A DNA stretch of 35,566 nucleotides from Burkholderiales bacterium (lineage in GTDB: Bacteria > Pseudomonadota > Gammaproteobacteria > Burkholderiales > Burkholderiaceae_C). The position numbers and the translations under genes were made by a program. The stretch covers positions 1 to 35,566 of the forward strand of contig JANXTP010000084.1 of the NCBI GenBank assembly GCA_025352345.1, read 5' to 3'. Shown one piece after another: positions 1-7,040 of the stretch; position 1 is the stretch's first letter; every line of letters begins with the position of its first letter. The notes under the pieces were generated by a model. That model worked only from the letters and a program-made list of their open reading frames with translations. It searched no databases and was not told the origin of the DNA.

Positions 1-55
1 GGGCCGGCGGAACTTGAGCCGAAGCGGAAGGCTGGTGAACCGGCCCGGAGGACAT
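1..55 (-). CDS. Possible N-terminus of a downstream transporter gene (partial)
   Basis: An ATG on the minus strand opens a frame that runs off the left edge without a stop. The roughly 18 visible residues are Ser/Pro/Ala-rich (MSSGPVHQPS...), like the flexible cytoplasmic start of many ABC permeases. It begins 47 nt after the stop of the NikR-like gene on the same strand, where a permease for the solute-binding protein would be expected. No Shine-Dalgarno is evident and no domain is visible, so this rests on position only. Confidence 0.3.
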   Translation of the reverse strand, partial: MSSGPVHQPSASAQVPPA

Positions 56-102
56 GAACGGAACACAGCGGCCCGCCGCCGCGCTCAAGAACCAACCCAG
101 GA

Positions 103-579
103 TCAGCGCTTCTTTGCAGAAGGCGACGGCGACGAATGCAGCGGTGGAATCACCGCGGCCATCAATTGAAGGCGCGCGGTGATCACGCCTTTCAGCGAGG
201 TCATCGCATCGATGATGCCCTGCAGCTTCGGCGCCGGACCCTGCACCAGGATCACTTCCATCATCTTGTCTTCGGTCAGGTGCACGTGCAGCGAGCTGAT
301 GACCTCCGCGATGTTGTCGTACTGCAGGTCGGACAGCCGCCGCTGCAGGCCGCGCGTGCCGCGGTCGTAGAACAAGGTGATGGTGCCGGCCATCACCTCG
401 TCGCCGAGTTCACGCTTGTGCTCGACCAGCTGCTGGTTGACCATGTCGCTGATCGCCTGCGAGCGGCTTTCATAGCCGCGACTGCTGACCATGTCATCGA
501 GTTCAAGCAGCAAGTCGGGGTTCATCGAGACGCTGATGCGCTCGACGAAACCGTTGGACTTGGTGCTCGATCGGGGCAT
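103..579 (-). CDS. NikR-like ribbon-helix-helix transcriptional regulator
   Basis: A 158-aa protein with a ribbon-helix-helix DNA-binding domain at about residues 10-55 (ERISVSMNPDLLLELD, then GYESRSQAISDMV). An ACT-like C-terminal domain of the NikR family follows (NIAEVISSLHVHLTED). In E. coli NikR the square-planar nickel site is His87, His89 and Cys95 plus His76 from the partner subunit. By hand alignment the LHVH pair is kept here, the Cys position is Met (EDKMMEV) and the His76 position is Tyr (LQYDN). Nickel sensing is therefore doubtful, and another ligand or metal is possible. The start has AAGG about 8 nt upstream and lies 9 nt after the solute-binding-protein stop, so the two are co-transcribed. 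The C-terminal tail (SPSPSAKKR) is extra. The family call is firm; the ligand is unknown. Confidence 0.85.
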   Translation of the reverse strand: MPRSSTKSNGFVERISVSMNPDLLLELDDMVSSRGYESRSQAISDMVNQQLVEHKRELGDEVMAGTITLFYDRGTRGLQRRLSDLQYDNIAEVISSLHVHLTEDKMMEVILVQGPAPKLQGIIDAMTSLKGVITARLQLMAAVIPPLHSSPSPSAKKR

Positions 580-588
580 GGCTGGGCC

Positions 589-1578
589 TTACTTGGGCAA
601 GTACGAGGCATCGATGTAGCTGTCGACATCCTGCGCCGTCTTGTAGACCCCGTTGGCCACGTTGAAGTCGTCGGCCACCTTCGATGAGCCCGACAGCGAG
701 CCGAAGCCCGGCGCCTTGACGAAGATCTTCTTGCTGTCGGCCAGCGTCAACAGCTTCGTGCCCTTGAGCAGCGGCAGGTATTCGGCCGGCGTCAGGCCGA
801 CGCGCGCTGCCATGATCTTCAGCGCGTCGGGCTGCGTCTTCGGGTCGTTGATGTAGGCCACCACCTTGTCCCAGACCAGCACGACCTTCTTCCAGTCGTC
901 CTTGCGCTTGGCCAGGCTCGTCGGATTGACGCCGACGATGTCGTAGATCAGGCCGGGCTCTTCCGCCGAGGTGTACAGCGGTTTGGCGCCGGGCACGCCC
1001 TTCATCGCCTGACCCGAGATCGGCTGCCAGGCGCCGATGGCGGTGATGTCCTTCGAGGCCAGGATCTGCGGCATCTCGTTGGTCTTGGCATTGACCAGCG
1101 TGACATCGGCCTCCTTCATGCCGGCCTTCTTCAACCCGTTGAGCAGCAGCAGGTGCTCGACCAGCCCGAATTCGACCGCGACCTTCTTGCCCTTCAGGTC
1201 CTTCAGCGTCTTGATGCCCGGCTTGCCGACGATCATGTCGTTGCCGTTGGAGTAGTCGGTCAGCACGATCGCCACGCTCTTGCCGCCACCGGCCCCGGTG
1301 ACCAGCGCGTCGCCGTTGGTCATGCAGACCGCGTCGATCTTGCCGGCGGTGAACGCGTCCAGCGAAGCCGAGTAGTCGAACCACTCCAGCTTCACGTCGA
1401 CACCGGCTTCCTTGAAGAAGCCCTTGTCCAGTGCCACCTGCCAGGCGACCCAGCCTGGCCAGTCGCTGTAGCCGATCTTCAGCGGCTCGGCCGCTCGCGT
1501 GGGCAGCACGGTCAGCGACAGCGCCGCCGGGATCAGGGACGTGAAAAGACGGCGGCTCAGTCGAAACATGGATGTCAT
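589..1578 (-). CDS. ABC transporter periplasmic binding protein, urea/NitT-TauT type
   Basis: A 329-aa exported solute-binding protein of the SsuA/NMT1-like fold. A signal peptide ([20 protein letters not shown], then TRAA) leads into [21 protein letters not shown]. It most resembles the family annotated as a putative urea ABC transporter binding protein, often found near urea carboxylase genes (TIGR03427, from memory). The ORF-track start is about 66 codons too early. The ATG chosen here has GAGGA 9 nt upstream and opens the signal peptide. The partner permease and ATPase are not in the window. The NikR-like regulator follows 9 nt downstream, and an inverted repeat lies about 36 bp upstream of the start. 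The substrate is inferred; nitrate, sulfonate or thiamine-precursor transport cannot be excluded. Confidence 0.85.
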   Translation of the reverse strand: MTSMFRLSRRLFTSLIPAALSLTVLPTRAAEPLKIGYSDWPGWVAWQVALDKGFFKEAGVDVKLEWFDYSASLDAFTAGKIDAVCMTNGDALVTGAGGGKSVAIVLTDYSNGNDMIVGKPGIKTLKDLKGKKVAVEFGLVEHLLLLNGLKKAGMKEADVTLVNAKTNEMPQILASKDITAIGAWQPISGQAMKGVPGAKPLYTSAEEPGLIYDIVGVNPTSLAKRKDDWKKVVLVWDKVVAYINDPKTQPDALKIMAARVGLTPAEYLPLLKGTKLLTLADSKKIFVKAPGFGSLSGSSKVADDFNVANGVYKTAQDVDSYIDASYLPK

Positions 1579-1613
1579 GGTGGGATTCCTCAGCAGTGTT
1601 ACGGGGGAGGCTA

Positions 1614-1626
1614 TCGGTAATACCGA
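1614..1626. promoter_or_regulatory. Candidate operator, TCGGTA-N-TACCGA inverted repeat
   Basis: A perfect 6-bp inverted repeat around one central base lies 36 bp upstream of the solute-binding-protein start, in the divergent intergenic region. A related half (CAATACTGAG, 1645-1654) repeats the right side (TAATACCGAG, 1618-1627) 27 bp away. That is a plausible binding site for the RHH regulator encoded in the same operon. The site resembles no NikR operator exactly, so the assignment is inference. Confidence 0.4.
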
Positions 1627-1745
1627 GAACGACGTGGGCGTAAGCAATACTGAGGCCACCATGACGCCTGCCAGTAGCGCCTGCGCTGCCTTGATTCGGT
1701 GCCTGCGTGCACCATCGTCTGCCATCTTTCTTTCAGGATCTCCCC

Positions 1746-2036
1746 ATGATCGTTCGCATTGAAATCGACACCCCACCGGGGGGCCTGTTCGACTACCGGG
1801 TCACCGACGAAGGCGAGACGCTGTACGCCGATGCCGAACTGCCGTCGCTTGCCGACGCGCTGGTCGCAGCGGTGGAAGGGCTGGCGCCCGAAGTCGTGGG
1901 CGCCGAAGTTTGGTTCCGCGGGGTGGTCTCGGGCACCTATCCGCTGCACGTCATTGCGGCCAACCACGCGCAGATTGCCACCCACGCGGTCAACACCACC
2001 GCCGCGATCTTTGAAGGGCTGACGGGAGGCGCGTGA
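1746..2036 (+). CDS. Small protein of unknown function
   Basis: A 96-aa soluble acidic protein with no signal peptide, membrane segment or motif that I recognise. It begins [17 protein letters not shown] and ends FEGLTGGA. The ORF-track ATG at 1707 has no ribosome site. The ATG used here follows AGGATCT by about 6 nt. It is divergent from the transport operon and shares a roughly 167-bp intergenic region with it, so co-regulation is possible. Its stop lies 18 bp from the convergent GGDEF gene. Coding is supported by the Shine-Dalgarno and the fit of the intergenic spaces; no function can be given. Confidence 0.65.
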   Translation: MIVRIEIDTPPGGLFDYRVTDEGETLYADAELPSLADALVAAVEGLAPEVVGAEVWFRGVVSGTYPLHVIAANHAQIATHAVNTTAAIFEGLTGGA

Positions 2037-2054
2037 AGAGCGCGAAGAGGCCGA

Positions 2055-3209
2055 TCAGTCGGTGTTAGCCGGCCTGTGACGCAGGTCGGCCACGCTGTCG
2101 GTGCCCGTGATCGGCGCGGCGTCGATCGTGCCGCTGGCCACACACACCCGGTTGCGACCCTGCCGCTTGGCCTTGTACAGCGCTGCGTCGGCGCGCTCGA
2201 CGGTGACGAAGAAGGGCTCGCCGATCTCCAGGTCGGCGACACCGATCGACACCGTTGTCGTCATCGGGAGACCATCGGGCAGCGGGTGCCGGTGCATCGC
2301 CACCGCCTCTCGCATCTTGTGCGCGACCAGCGTGGCTGAGGCGATGTCGGTCGCTGCCAGACAGACCATGAATTCCTCGCCACCCCATCGCAGCACGTTG
2401 TCGCCCTTGCGCAACTCGCGGCGCAGCAGGTCGGCCATGCCGCACAGCAGCAGGTCGCCGCAGGCGTGGCCGTGGTTGTCGTTGACGCGCTTGAAGTGGT
2501 CGATGTCGATCATCAGCACTGCCGCCGGTGGGTCGAGCGGGCTGCTGCGCAGGATCGGCCGCGAGACCACGTCGACCGCATGCCGGTTCAGCAAGCCGGT
2601 CAAAGCATCGGAATAGGCTGCCTCGCGCAGCAGCGTGCGTTCAGCGGCCACCGACAGCACCGAGCTGAACATGTCCGCCAGGGCCTCGAACAGCCCGATG
2701 CCGACCTGTTGAAAGTAGTCGGGTACGTCGGCATACAGCGCCAGCAGACCGCGGTCGGCGTTGACCGTCGAGGCCAGCGGCAACGACACCGCACTGCGGA
2801 TGCCGTGCATTGCTGCCGCCTCCCGCCAGGGACCGTACAGCGACATCCGCGACACGTTGAATGGCTCGACCCGCTTGCCGGACAGCGTGCGGAAGGCCGG
2901 ACCGATCTCGGTCAGGAAGCTGCGATCGATCTCCAGCTTCTGGGCGTAGGCCGACGCCGGCCCGACGACGATCTGCGGCACGATGCACGGAGTTTCGACC
3001 GGGCCGAACCAGGTCCAGGCCAGGCGCACATGGGGCGTGGCCAGTGTCAACGCCTCGCACACCCGGTGGATGATGTCGCGGTCATTGCGCTGCTCCAGCA
3101 GGCGAGATGCGCTGCGCACCAACGATTCGGCGACGCAGGCCTTCTCACGGCCGGCGTCGAAGTCGGTCGTCTCGGCGGTGTGCTGCTGAAAGGGCAGGCG
3201 CAGCTTCAT
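2055..3209 (-). CDS. GAF-GGDEF diguanylate cyclase
   Basis: A 384-aa cytoplasmic protein. Residues about 25-190 look like a GAF sensor (LLALYADVPDYF, FSSVLSVAAER). Residues about 200-365 are a GGDEF domain that makes cyclic di-GMP from two GTP. It has the DALTGLLNR entry motif, the metal-binding DIDHFKRVND segment, an active-site GGEEF at 276-280, and an RKGD I-site (267-270) exactly five residues upstream for product inhibition. All signature residues of an active cyclase are present. The track start at 3359 overlaps the divergent gene; the ATG at 3209 opens the clear protein, though its ribosome site is weak. The GAF ligand is unknown. Confidence 0.88.
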   Translation of the reverse strand: MKLRLPFQQHTAETTDFDAGREKACVAESLVRSASRLLEQRNDRDIIHRVCEALTLATPHVRLAWTWFGPVETPCIVPQIVVGPASAYAQKLEIDRSFLTEIGPAFRTLSGKRVEPFNVSRMSLYGPWREAAAMHGIRSAVSLPLASTVNADRGLLALYADVPDYFQQVGIGLFEALADMFSSVLSVAAERTLLREAAYSDALTGLLNRHAVDVVSRPILRSSPLDPPAAVLMIDIDHFKRVNDNHGHACGDLLLCGMADLLRRELRKGDNVLRWGGEEFMVCLAATDIASATLVAHKMREAVAMHRHPLPDGLPMTTTVSIGVADLEIGEPFFVTVERADAALYKAKRQGRNRVCVASGTIDAAPITGTDSVADLRHRPANTD

Positions 3210-3357
3210 GGGAAAGCGGTCATCATGGCTGCGGTCGCGCCGCGTGGGAACGACATTGGATATGGGCTGCTGGGCAGTATTTCGGGGGATTCTGTTTGAT
3301 TGATATCGGCACTTTTTCGTCCGACCTGATGGGTGAGCGCATGCTGCTGACGCTGAC

Positions 3358-3978
3358 ATGCGGACTCATGTTCGTGAGGTGCGTCCTCTGAAGCGCCTTC
3401 GTTCGCTGTGCACCGTGGTCACCGCCGCGCTGATGTTCGGCGTTACCGCGGCCGCGCCGGCACAGTCTCCATCTCCGCTGGGCGAGCTGACGCTGTACGG
3501 CGTGCGCCTCAAAGGGGCCTCGACCGAGGCCTTCATCGCGGCGGCACTGAAGGCGGGCGCCACGCCGTTGGCACAGCGTACCGACGGTCCGCCGGGCTTC
3601 GATACCCGGTCCGCCGGCGTGCCCGCATTGCAGCGTCTGACGGTGGTGAGCGATGCCGCCGGGCTGGTCAGCGCGCAGTTCGTCATCAAGCCGTATGGCC
3701 AGGAAAACGAGGCGCTGCGGCAGTTGCTGGTCAGCAAATATGGCCTGCCGACCACCGCCGAGGGCGCGCGTCGGCCGTTTCCAACCTTCGCTGCCCGTTT
3801 TGCGCCGCGCGGCAGCTTCGACTGGGATTTCACCGGAGGCATGAAGCTGATCTACCGCCAGCCGGCACTCGGTGATGCCACGCTGTCGTACACCGATGTC
3901 GAGCGGGCGCGGCGTCTGTCCGCGTCGACCCCGGTGCCTGGCGTCTCGGGCGCAGCATCGCTGGTGAACCGGTTCTGA
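3358..3978 (+). CDS. Secreted protein of unknown function
   Basis: A protein of up to 206 aa with an N-terminal export signal (KRLRSLCTVVTAALMFGV, then AAAPAQ) and a mature part of about 165 residues with no Cys. The mature part contains LGELTLYGVRLKGASTEAF and FDWDFTGGMKLIYR, a mixed alpha/beta pattern that I cannot assign. The start is uncertain: ATG at 3358, or GTG at 3379 just before the signal peptide; neither has a strong ribosome site. It is divergent from the GAF-GGDEF gene and precedes the degenerate GGDEF gene by 30 bp on the same strand, so those two may be co-transcribed. Confidence 0.7.
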   Translation: MRTHVREVRPLKRLRSLCTVVTAALMFGVTAAAPAQSPSPLGELTLYGVRLKGASTEAFIAAALKAGATPLAQRTDGPPGFDTRSAGVPALQRLTVVSDAAGLVSAQFVIKPYGQENEALRQLLVSKYGLPTTAEGARRPFPTFAARFAPRGSFDWDFTGGMKLIYRQPALGDATLSYTDVERARRLSASTPVPGVSGAASLVNRF

Positions 3979-4008
3979 ACCCGGTGCAACGGCTGTAGAG
4001 TCGGCACG

Positions 4009-4560
4009 ATGATGAACGCCGCGCCGCTGTTCCTCGACCTGCTGACAGGCTTGCATCACCGAGCGTATTTTCTTGATCGCCTCAGCGAGGCCGCCGAGAC
4101 CGCGGTGGCCAAACAACAAGGCCTGGCGCTGTTGCTGGTCGACCTGGACAACCTGTTTCTGATCAACATGGAACGCGGCCGCGACAGCGGCGACCGGGCG
4201 TTGGTGGCGCTGGCGATGCCGCTGCAGCGCTCGGCGCGGCCGGGCGACACCGTGGCGCGGCTCGGTGGCGATCAGTTTGCGATGTTGCTGCTGGGCACCT
4301 CGCTGGCCACCGCCACGCAGTTCGCCTGTGGCATCCGCAGCCTGGTCGGCCGCGCGCACGATGTACATCCGGATATCGGCACGATCGACGTGTGCATCGG
4401 CGTGGCGGCATGCCCGGAGCACGGGCCGTGGCGCGCCTGCGACCTGCTGACGCTGGCCGACCTGCGGCTGAATTCGGCGAAGCGCTCGCGCCACCGGCCG
4501 GGCTGGACGCAGCAGGTGTGGGCCGAGCCCCCGGATCTGCCGGATGAGGACGACGGCTGA
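4009..4560 (+). CDS. Degenerate GGDEF-domain protein (GGDQF), likely c-di-GMP binding
   Basis: A 183-aa protein that is almost only a GGDEF domain, with no sensor or membrane segment. DLLTGLHHRAYF (10-21) matches the usual entry motif. The metal/substrate segment is VDLDNLFLINMERGRDSGD. The active-site motif is GGDQF (86-90), with Gln in place of the Glu normally needed for catalysis. An RPGD I-site (77-80) sits at the correct five-residue spacing. The simplest reading is a protein that no longer makes cyclic di-GMP but may still bind it. It may be co-transcribed with the secreted gene upstream. The C-terminal tail is acidic (DLPDEDDG). Residual cyclase activity is possible but unlikely from the motif. 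Confidence 0.8.
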   Translation: MMNAAPLFLDLLTGLHHRAYFLDRLSEAAETAVAKQQGLALLLVDLDNLFLINMERGRDSGDRALVALAMPLQRSARPGDTVARLGGDQFAMLLLGTSLATATQFACGIRSLVGRAHDVHPDIGTIDVCIGVAACPEHGPWRACDLLTLADLRLNSAKRSRHRPGWTQQVWAEPPDLPDEDDG

Positions 4561-4574
4561 CGCGCTGGGACGGG

Positions 4575-4588
4575 GGGTTGGAAAACCC
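4575..4588. terminator. Small hairpin between convergent genes
   Basis: GGGTT-GGAA-AACCC forms a 5-bp stem with a 4-nt loop in the 35-bp gap between the convergent GGDQF gene and the 93-aa gene. There is no long T-run on either side, so a terminator role is only suggested by position. Confidence 0.25.
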
Positions 4589-4595
4589 GGTGCGC

Positions 4596-4877
4596 TCAGT
4601 GGGCGACCGTCAGTTGCCAACGGGCCATGGCCGCCTCGCTGATTTCACTGGCGCGCACCAGATCGCCGAGGAAGAGGTGCGCGGCCTGGTCGATGCACTG
4701 GTGCAGGTCCTTCGAATCGACATACAGATGGCGGTCAGGGCCGATCGCCAGTGTGGGCAGGGCGGTGCGCTTGAGCAGGATGGTCTGGATGTGCCGGCAG
4801 ACGACGTACTCGAAGACGAACGACGGGTCGATGTCCACCTTCGCGGCCACGGCAAAAACAATGTGCTCGAGTTTCAT
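4596..4877 (-). CDS. Conserved-looking small protein of unknown function
   Basis: A 93-aa soluble protein starting MKLEHIVFAVAAKVDIDPSF, with no signal peptide or recognised motif; a His/Cys cluster (VVCRHIQ, DLHQCIDQ) is visible. AGGAG sits about 7 nt upstream of the ATG, a strong ribosome site for this window, and supports real coding. It converges on the degenerate GGDEF gene and is divergent from the DUF2946 gene across about 160 bp. No function can be assigned. Confidence 0.65.
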   Translation of the reverse strand: MKLEHIVFAVAAKVDIDPSFVFEYVVCRHIQTILLKRTALPTLAIGPDRHLYVDSKDLHQCIDQAAHLFLGDLVRASEISEAAMARWQLTVAH

Positions 4878-5039
4878 GAAGACTCCTGTCTGCGCTGACG
4901 GTCTCGGATCGATGCGGCCGCAGCCGCCATGACAGAGTTATCGGCCGTGTGATCCGGCTCGTGAGGGCATTCCGCACGAAAGCAGCTGTGTGACGCGTCG
5001 CCTCAGGTGAGCCTGTGTGCCGCCACCTAAAATTCTTGA

Positions 5040-5435
5040 ATGCGTTTTCGTGGCACGGCCAAAACAATCTCCTCGTGGGTGGCGATCCTCGCCCTCCTGC
5101 TGGGGGGTGTGGCGCCCACGCTGACGCGGGCGATGCCCTCGGGTACCGGCGAGGGCTGGCGGGCGATCTGCTCGTCGGTGGGCATCCGATGGGTTGATCC
5201 CACCGCTGCCGCCACGTTCGGGAAAAGCGCGCCGGCGCCATCGCCGCAGCAGATGGGCGAACACTGTCCGTGGTGTTCGCTGCACACGATGGCGCTCGGT
5301 CTGCCACCGGCGCTGCTGCCGGTCCTCCCAAGGCTGCCGATGGCCCACGCGGTGCCGCAGCCGTTTCTTGCGGCGCCGCACACGCTCCACGCGTGGTCGT
5401 TGGCGCAGCCACGCGCGCCCCCTCGGGTTTCCTGA
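5040..5435 (+). CDS. DUF2946 family exported protein
   Basis: A 131-aa protein with an N-terminal hydrophobic segment (SSWVAILALLLGGVAPTL) serving as signal or anchor, followed by the DUF2946 signature MGEHCPWCSLH at about residues 72-82. A Pro/Ala/Leu-rich tail follows. DUF2946 proteins are small exported proteins with a CxxC-x-x-H motif, often found near copper-handling, TonB-receptor or heavy-metal genes; their biochemical role is not established. The CPWCSLH motif could bind a metal. A hairpin follows the stop and a Cys-rich outer-membrane protein is next on the same strand. The start lacks a clear Shine-Dalgarno. Confidence 0.8.
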   Translation: MRFRGTAKTISSWVAILALLLGGVAPTLTRAMPSGTGEGWRAICSSVGIRWVDPTAAATFGKSAPAPSPQQMGEHCPWCSLHTMALGLPPALLPVLPRLPMAHAVPQPFLAAPHTLHAWSLAQPRAPPRVS

Positions 5436-5454
5436 TCTCGCAGACCCCGACTGA

Positions 5455-5484
5455 GCCCGGAGGCTTCCGGGCCCCGTGCTTTTC
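5455..5484 (+). terminator. Possible terminator after the DUF2946 gene
   Basis: GCCCGGA-GGCT-TCCGGGC is a perfect 7-bp stem with a 4-nt loop, followed after CCCGTGC by TTTT. It lies about 20 bp past the DUF2946 stop. The T-run is short and slightly displaced, so it may be leaky. Confidence 0.4.
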
Positions 5485-5495
5485 AGCGCCACAAG

Positions 5496-5531
5496 CGCCG
5501 TCCCCCGCAGATGACCTGCAGGGGGACGGCG
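5496..5531. promoter_or_regulatory. Long hairpin in the leader of the outer-membrane protein gene
   Basis: CGCCGTCCCCC pairs perfectly with GGGGGACGGCG (11 bp). A single bulged A is followed by a further 4-bp GCAG/CTGC stem and an ATGAC loop. It lies 30 bp upstream of the beta-barrel gene start and just after the preceding putative terminator. No T-run follows, so it is more likely an mRNA-stability or leader structure than a terminator. Confidence 0.5.
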
Positions 5532-5561
5532 TCAGCGCATCGCCACCCTTCAGGACACCCC

Positions 5562-6527
5562 ATGACGCTTTTTCGTTTTCACCTCGCCGGTCTTTTCGCG
5601 GCCGCCTGTTCCACCCTGCCCACTGCGGTGCTCGCCTGTTCGAGCTGTGGCTGCACGCTCAACTCGGAGTGGGCCAGCCAGGGCTTCAAGAGCGCCGGTG
5701 GCCTGAGCCTCGATCTGCGCTTCGACTACTTCAATCAGAACGAGCTGCGAACCGGCACCGACCGCGTCAGCCGCAGCGACAAGGCGGTGCCCGCCGATCG
5801 CGAGATCCAAAAGAAGACGATCAATCGCAACACCACGCTCACGGTCGATTACGGCTTCAACGCCGACTGGGGCGTCAGCGTGCAGCTGCCGTATCTGCAC
5901 CGTTACCACACCAGCTACGCCGACGAGGGCGACACCGCGCTGTCGCAGTCGCGCTCCAGCAGCATCGGCGATGTGCGTGTGCTGGGCCGCTACCAGGGCT
6001 TCTCACCGGAACACGACTGGGGTGTTCAGCTGGGGCTCAAGCTGCCCACCGGCGATGTCCATCTGAACTTCCGCCGCGGCCCGCAGGCCGGGCAGCCGCT
6101 GGACCGCGGCCTGTCTCCGGGCACCGGGTCGACCGACCTGCTGCTGGGCCTCTACAAATTCGGGCCGGTCAACCAGAGCTTCGACTACTTCGCGTCGGCG
6201 CTGCTGCAACTGCCGCTGTCGTCGACCGACCACTTCAAGCCCGGTGACGGCGCCAACCTCACCGCCGGCATCCGCTACGCCACTGGCGGCATGCTCGTGC
6301 CCCATGTGCAGATCAACGTGCGCACGGAGCGGCCCGAAAGGGGGTCGAACGCCGACGTCCGGAACGCCGGTGCCACCTTGGCCTACCTGAGCCCCGGACT
6401 CACCGCTGCGGTGACCGAGAAGTTGCAGGTCTACGGCTTCGTGCAGGTGCCGATCTACCAGCGCGTCACCGGGTACCAGATCGAGCCGAAATACAGCGTT
6501 TCGGCCGGGCTGCACTACACCTTCTGA
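5562..6527 (+). CDS. Cys-rich-start outer-membrane beta-barrel protein
   Basis: A 321-aa exported protein. After the signal (FHLAGLFAAACSTLPTAVLA) the mature chain starts CSSCGCTL and continues with alternating amphipathic strands ending in LHYTF, a terminal-Phe signature of outer-membrane barrels. VLAC also fits a lipobox, so lipoprotein processing at the first Cys is possible. The CSSCGC cluster suggests metal or redox chemistry at the N-terminus. AGGA lies 7 nt before the ATG chosen here; the track start 17 codons earlier falls inside the leader hairpin. It follows DUF2946 on the same strand, and its stop codon abuts the stop of the convergent tlpA-like gene with no base between. Substrate and function are unknown. 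Confidence 0.75.
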   Translation: MTLFRFHLAGLFAAACSTLPTAVLACSSCGCTLNSEWASQGFKSAGGLSLDLRFDYFNQNELRTGTDRVSRSDKAVPADREIQKKTINRNTTLTVDYGFNADWGVSVQLPYLHRYHTSYADEGDTALSQSRSSSIGDVRVLGRYQGFSPEHDWGVQLGLKLPTGDVHLNFRRGPQAGQPLDRGLSPGTGSTDLLLGLYKFGPVNQSFDYFASALLQLPLSSTDHFKPGDGANLTAGIRYATGGMLVPHVQINVRTERPERGSNADVRNAGATLAYLSPGLTAAVTEKLQVYGFVQVPIYQRVTGYQIEPKYSVSAGLHYTF

Positions 6528-7040
6528 TCAGGACGCTTGGAGCAGCGGCAGGATCACCGCGTCCAGCGCGCCGGCGTCCAGCTGCGGCTGGATGAACCAG
6601 TCCTGCCGGACGAGCCGGCCGTTGCGGTCGAACACCGCGCACACCGGCATGCGCCAGATGCGGCCGAACCCGCTCAGCCGGGCCGACTTCATCATCGCGA
6701 CGGCGAAAGAGAAGGGCTTCGCGACCTCGCGGACCTGGGCTTCTGCGCTCAGTTCATCCACGCTGAGTGCGAGTACCGACAAGCCGCGCTCGCGATGCTG
6801 GCGGAAGTAGCCGTCCAGTGCCGGCATCTCGGTGCGGCAGGGCCCGCACCAGGTCGCCCAGAAGTTGACCAGCAGCACTTGGCCCCTGAGCGCCTCGGAG
6901 CTGAACAGCGTGCCGTCGAGCAGGGTCGCACTGATCGATGCGGCGGGCCCGGCCGCGCGGGCCATTGGCAGCATGGCGCCAGCAGCAGCAGCGGTGGCCA
7001 GCCAGGCTCGGCGAGTGGGATCCGGCGGTGCGGGGTTCAT
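6528..7040 (-). CDS. TlpA-like periplasmic thiol-disulfide protein
   Basis: A 170-aa thioredoxin-fold protein of the TlpA/ResA type. The N-terminus has a twin-arginine-like signal (TRRAWLATAAAAGAML, then ARAA). The domain carries WATWCGPC, giving the CxxC redox pair, and a later MPVCAVFD where thioredoxins have the cis-Pro loop. It probably reduces or isomerises periplasmic thiols, as in cytochrome c or metal-site maturation. The start ATG overlaps the pabBC stop as ATGA, so it is translationally coupled to a folate gene, an unusual partner. The true start is 60 codons inside the track ORF. Confidence 0.85.
   Translation of the reverse strand: MNPAPPDPTRRAWLATAAAAGAMLPMARAAGPAASISATLLDGTLFSSEALRGQVLLVNFWATWCGPCRTEMPALDGYFRQHRERGLSVLALSVDELSAEAQVREVAKPFSFAVAMMKSARLSGFGRIWRMPVCAVFDRNGRLVRQDWFIQPQLDAGALDAVILPLLQAS

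Noticed and set aside
54-182. Plus-strand 42-codon frame with GGAGG just before ATG
   Set aside because: The Shine-Dalgarno is only 2 nt from the ATG and the frame runs into the opposite-strand regulator gene.
3223-4620. 465-aa minus-strand ORF across the secreted gene and GGDQF gene
   Set aside because: It covers two plus-strand genes with recognisable features (signal peptide, GGDEF motifs).
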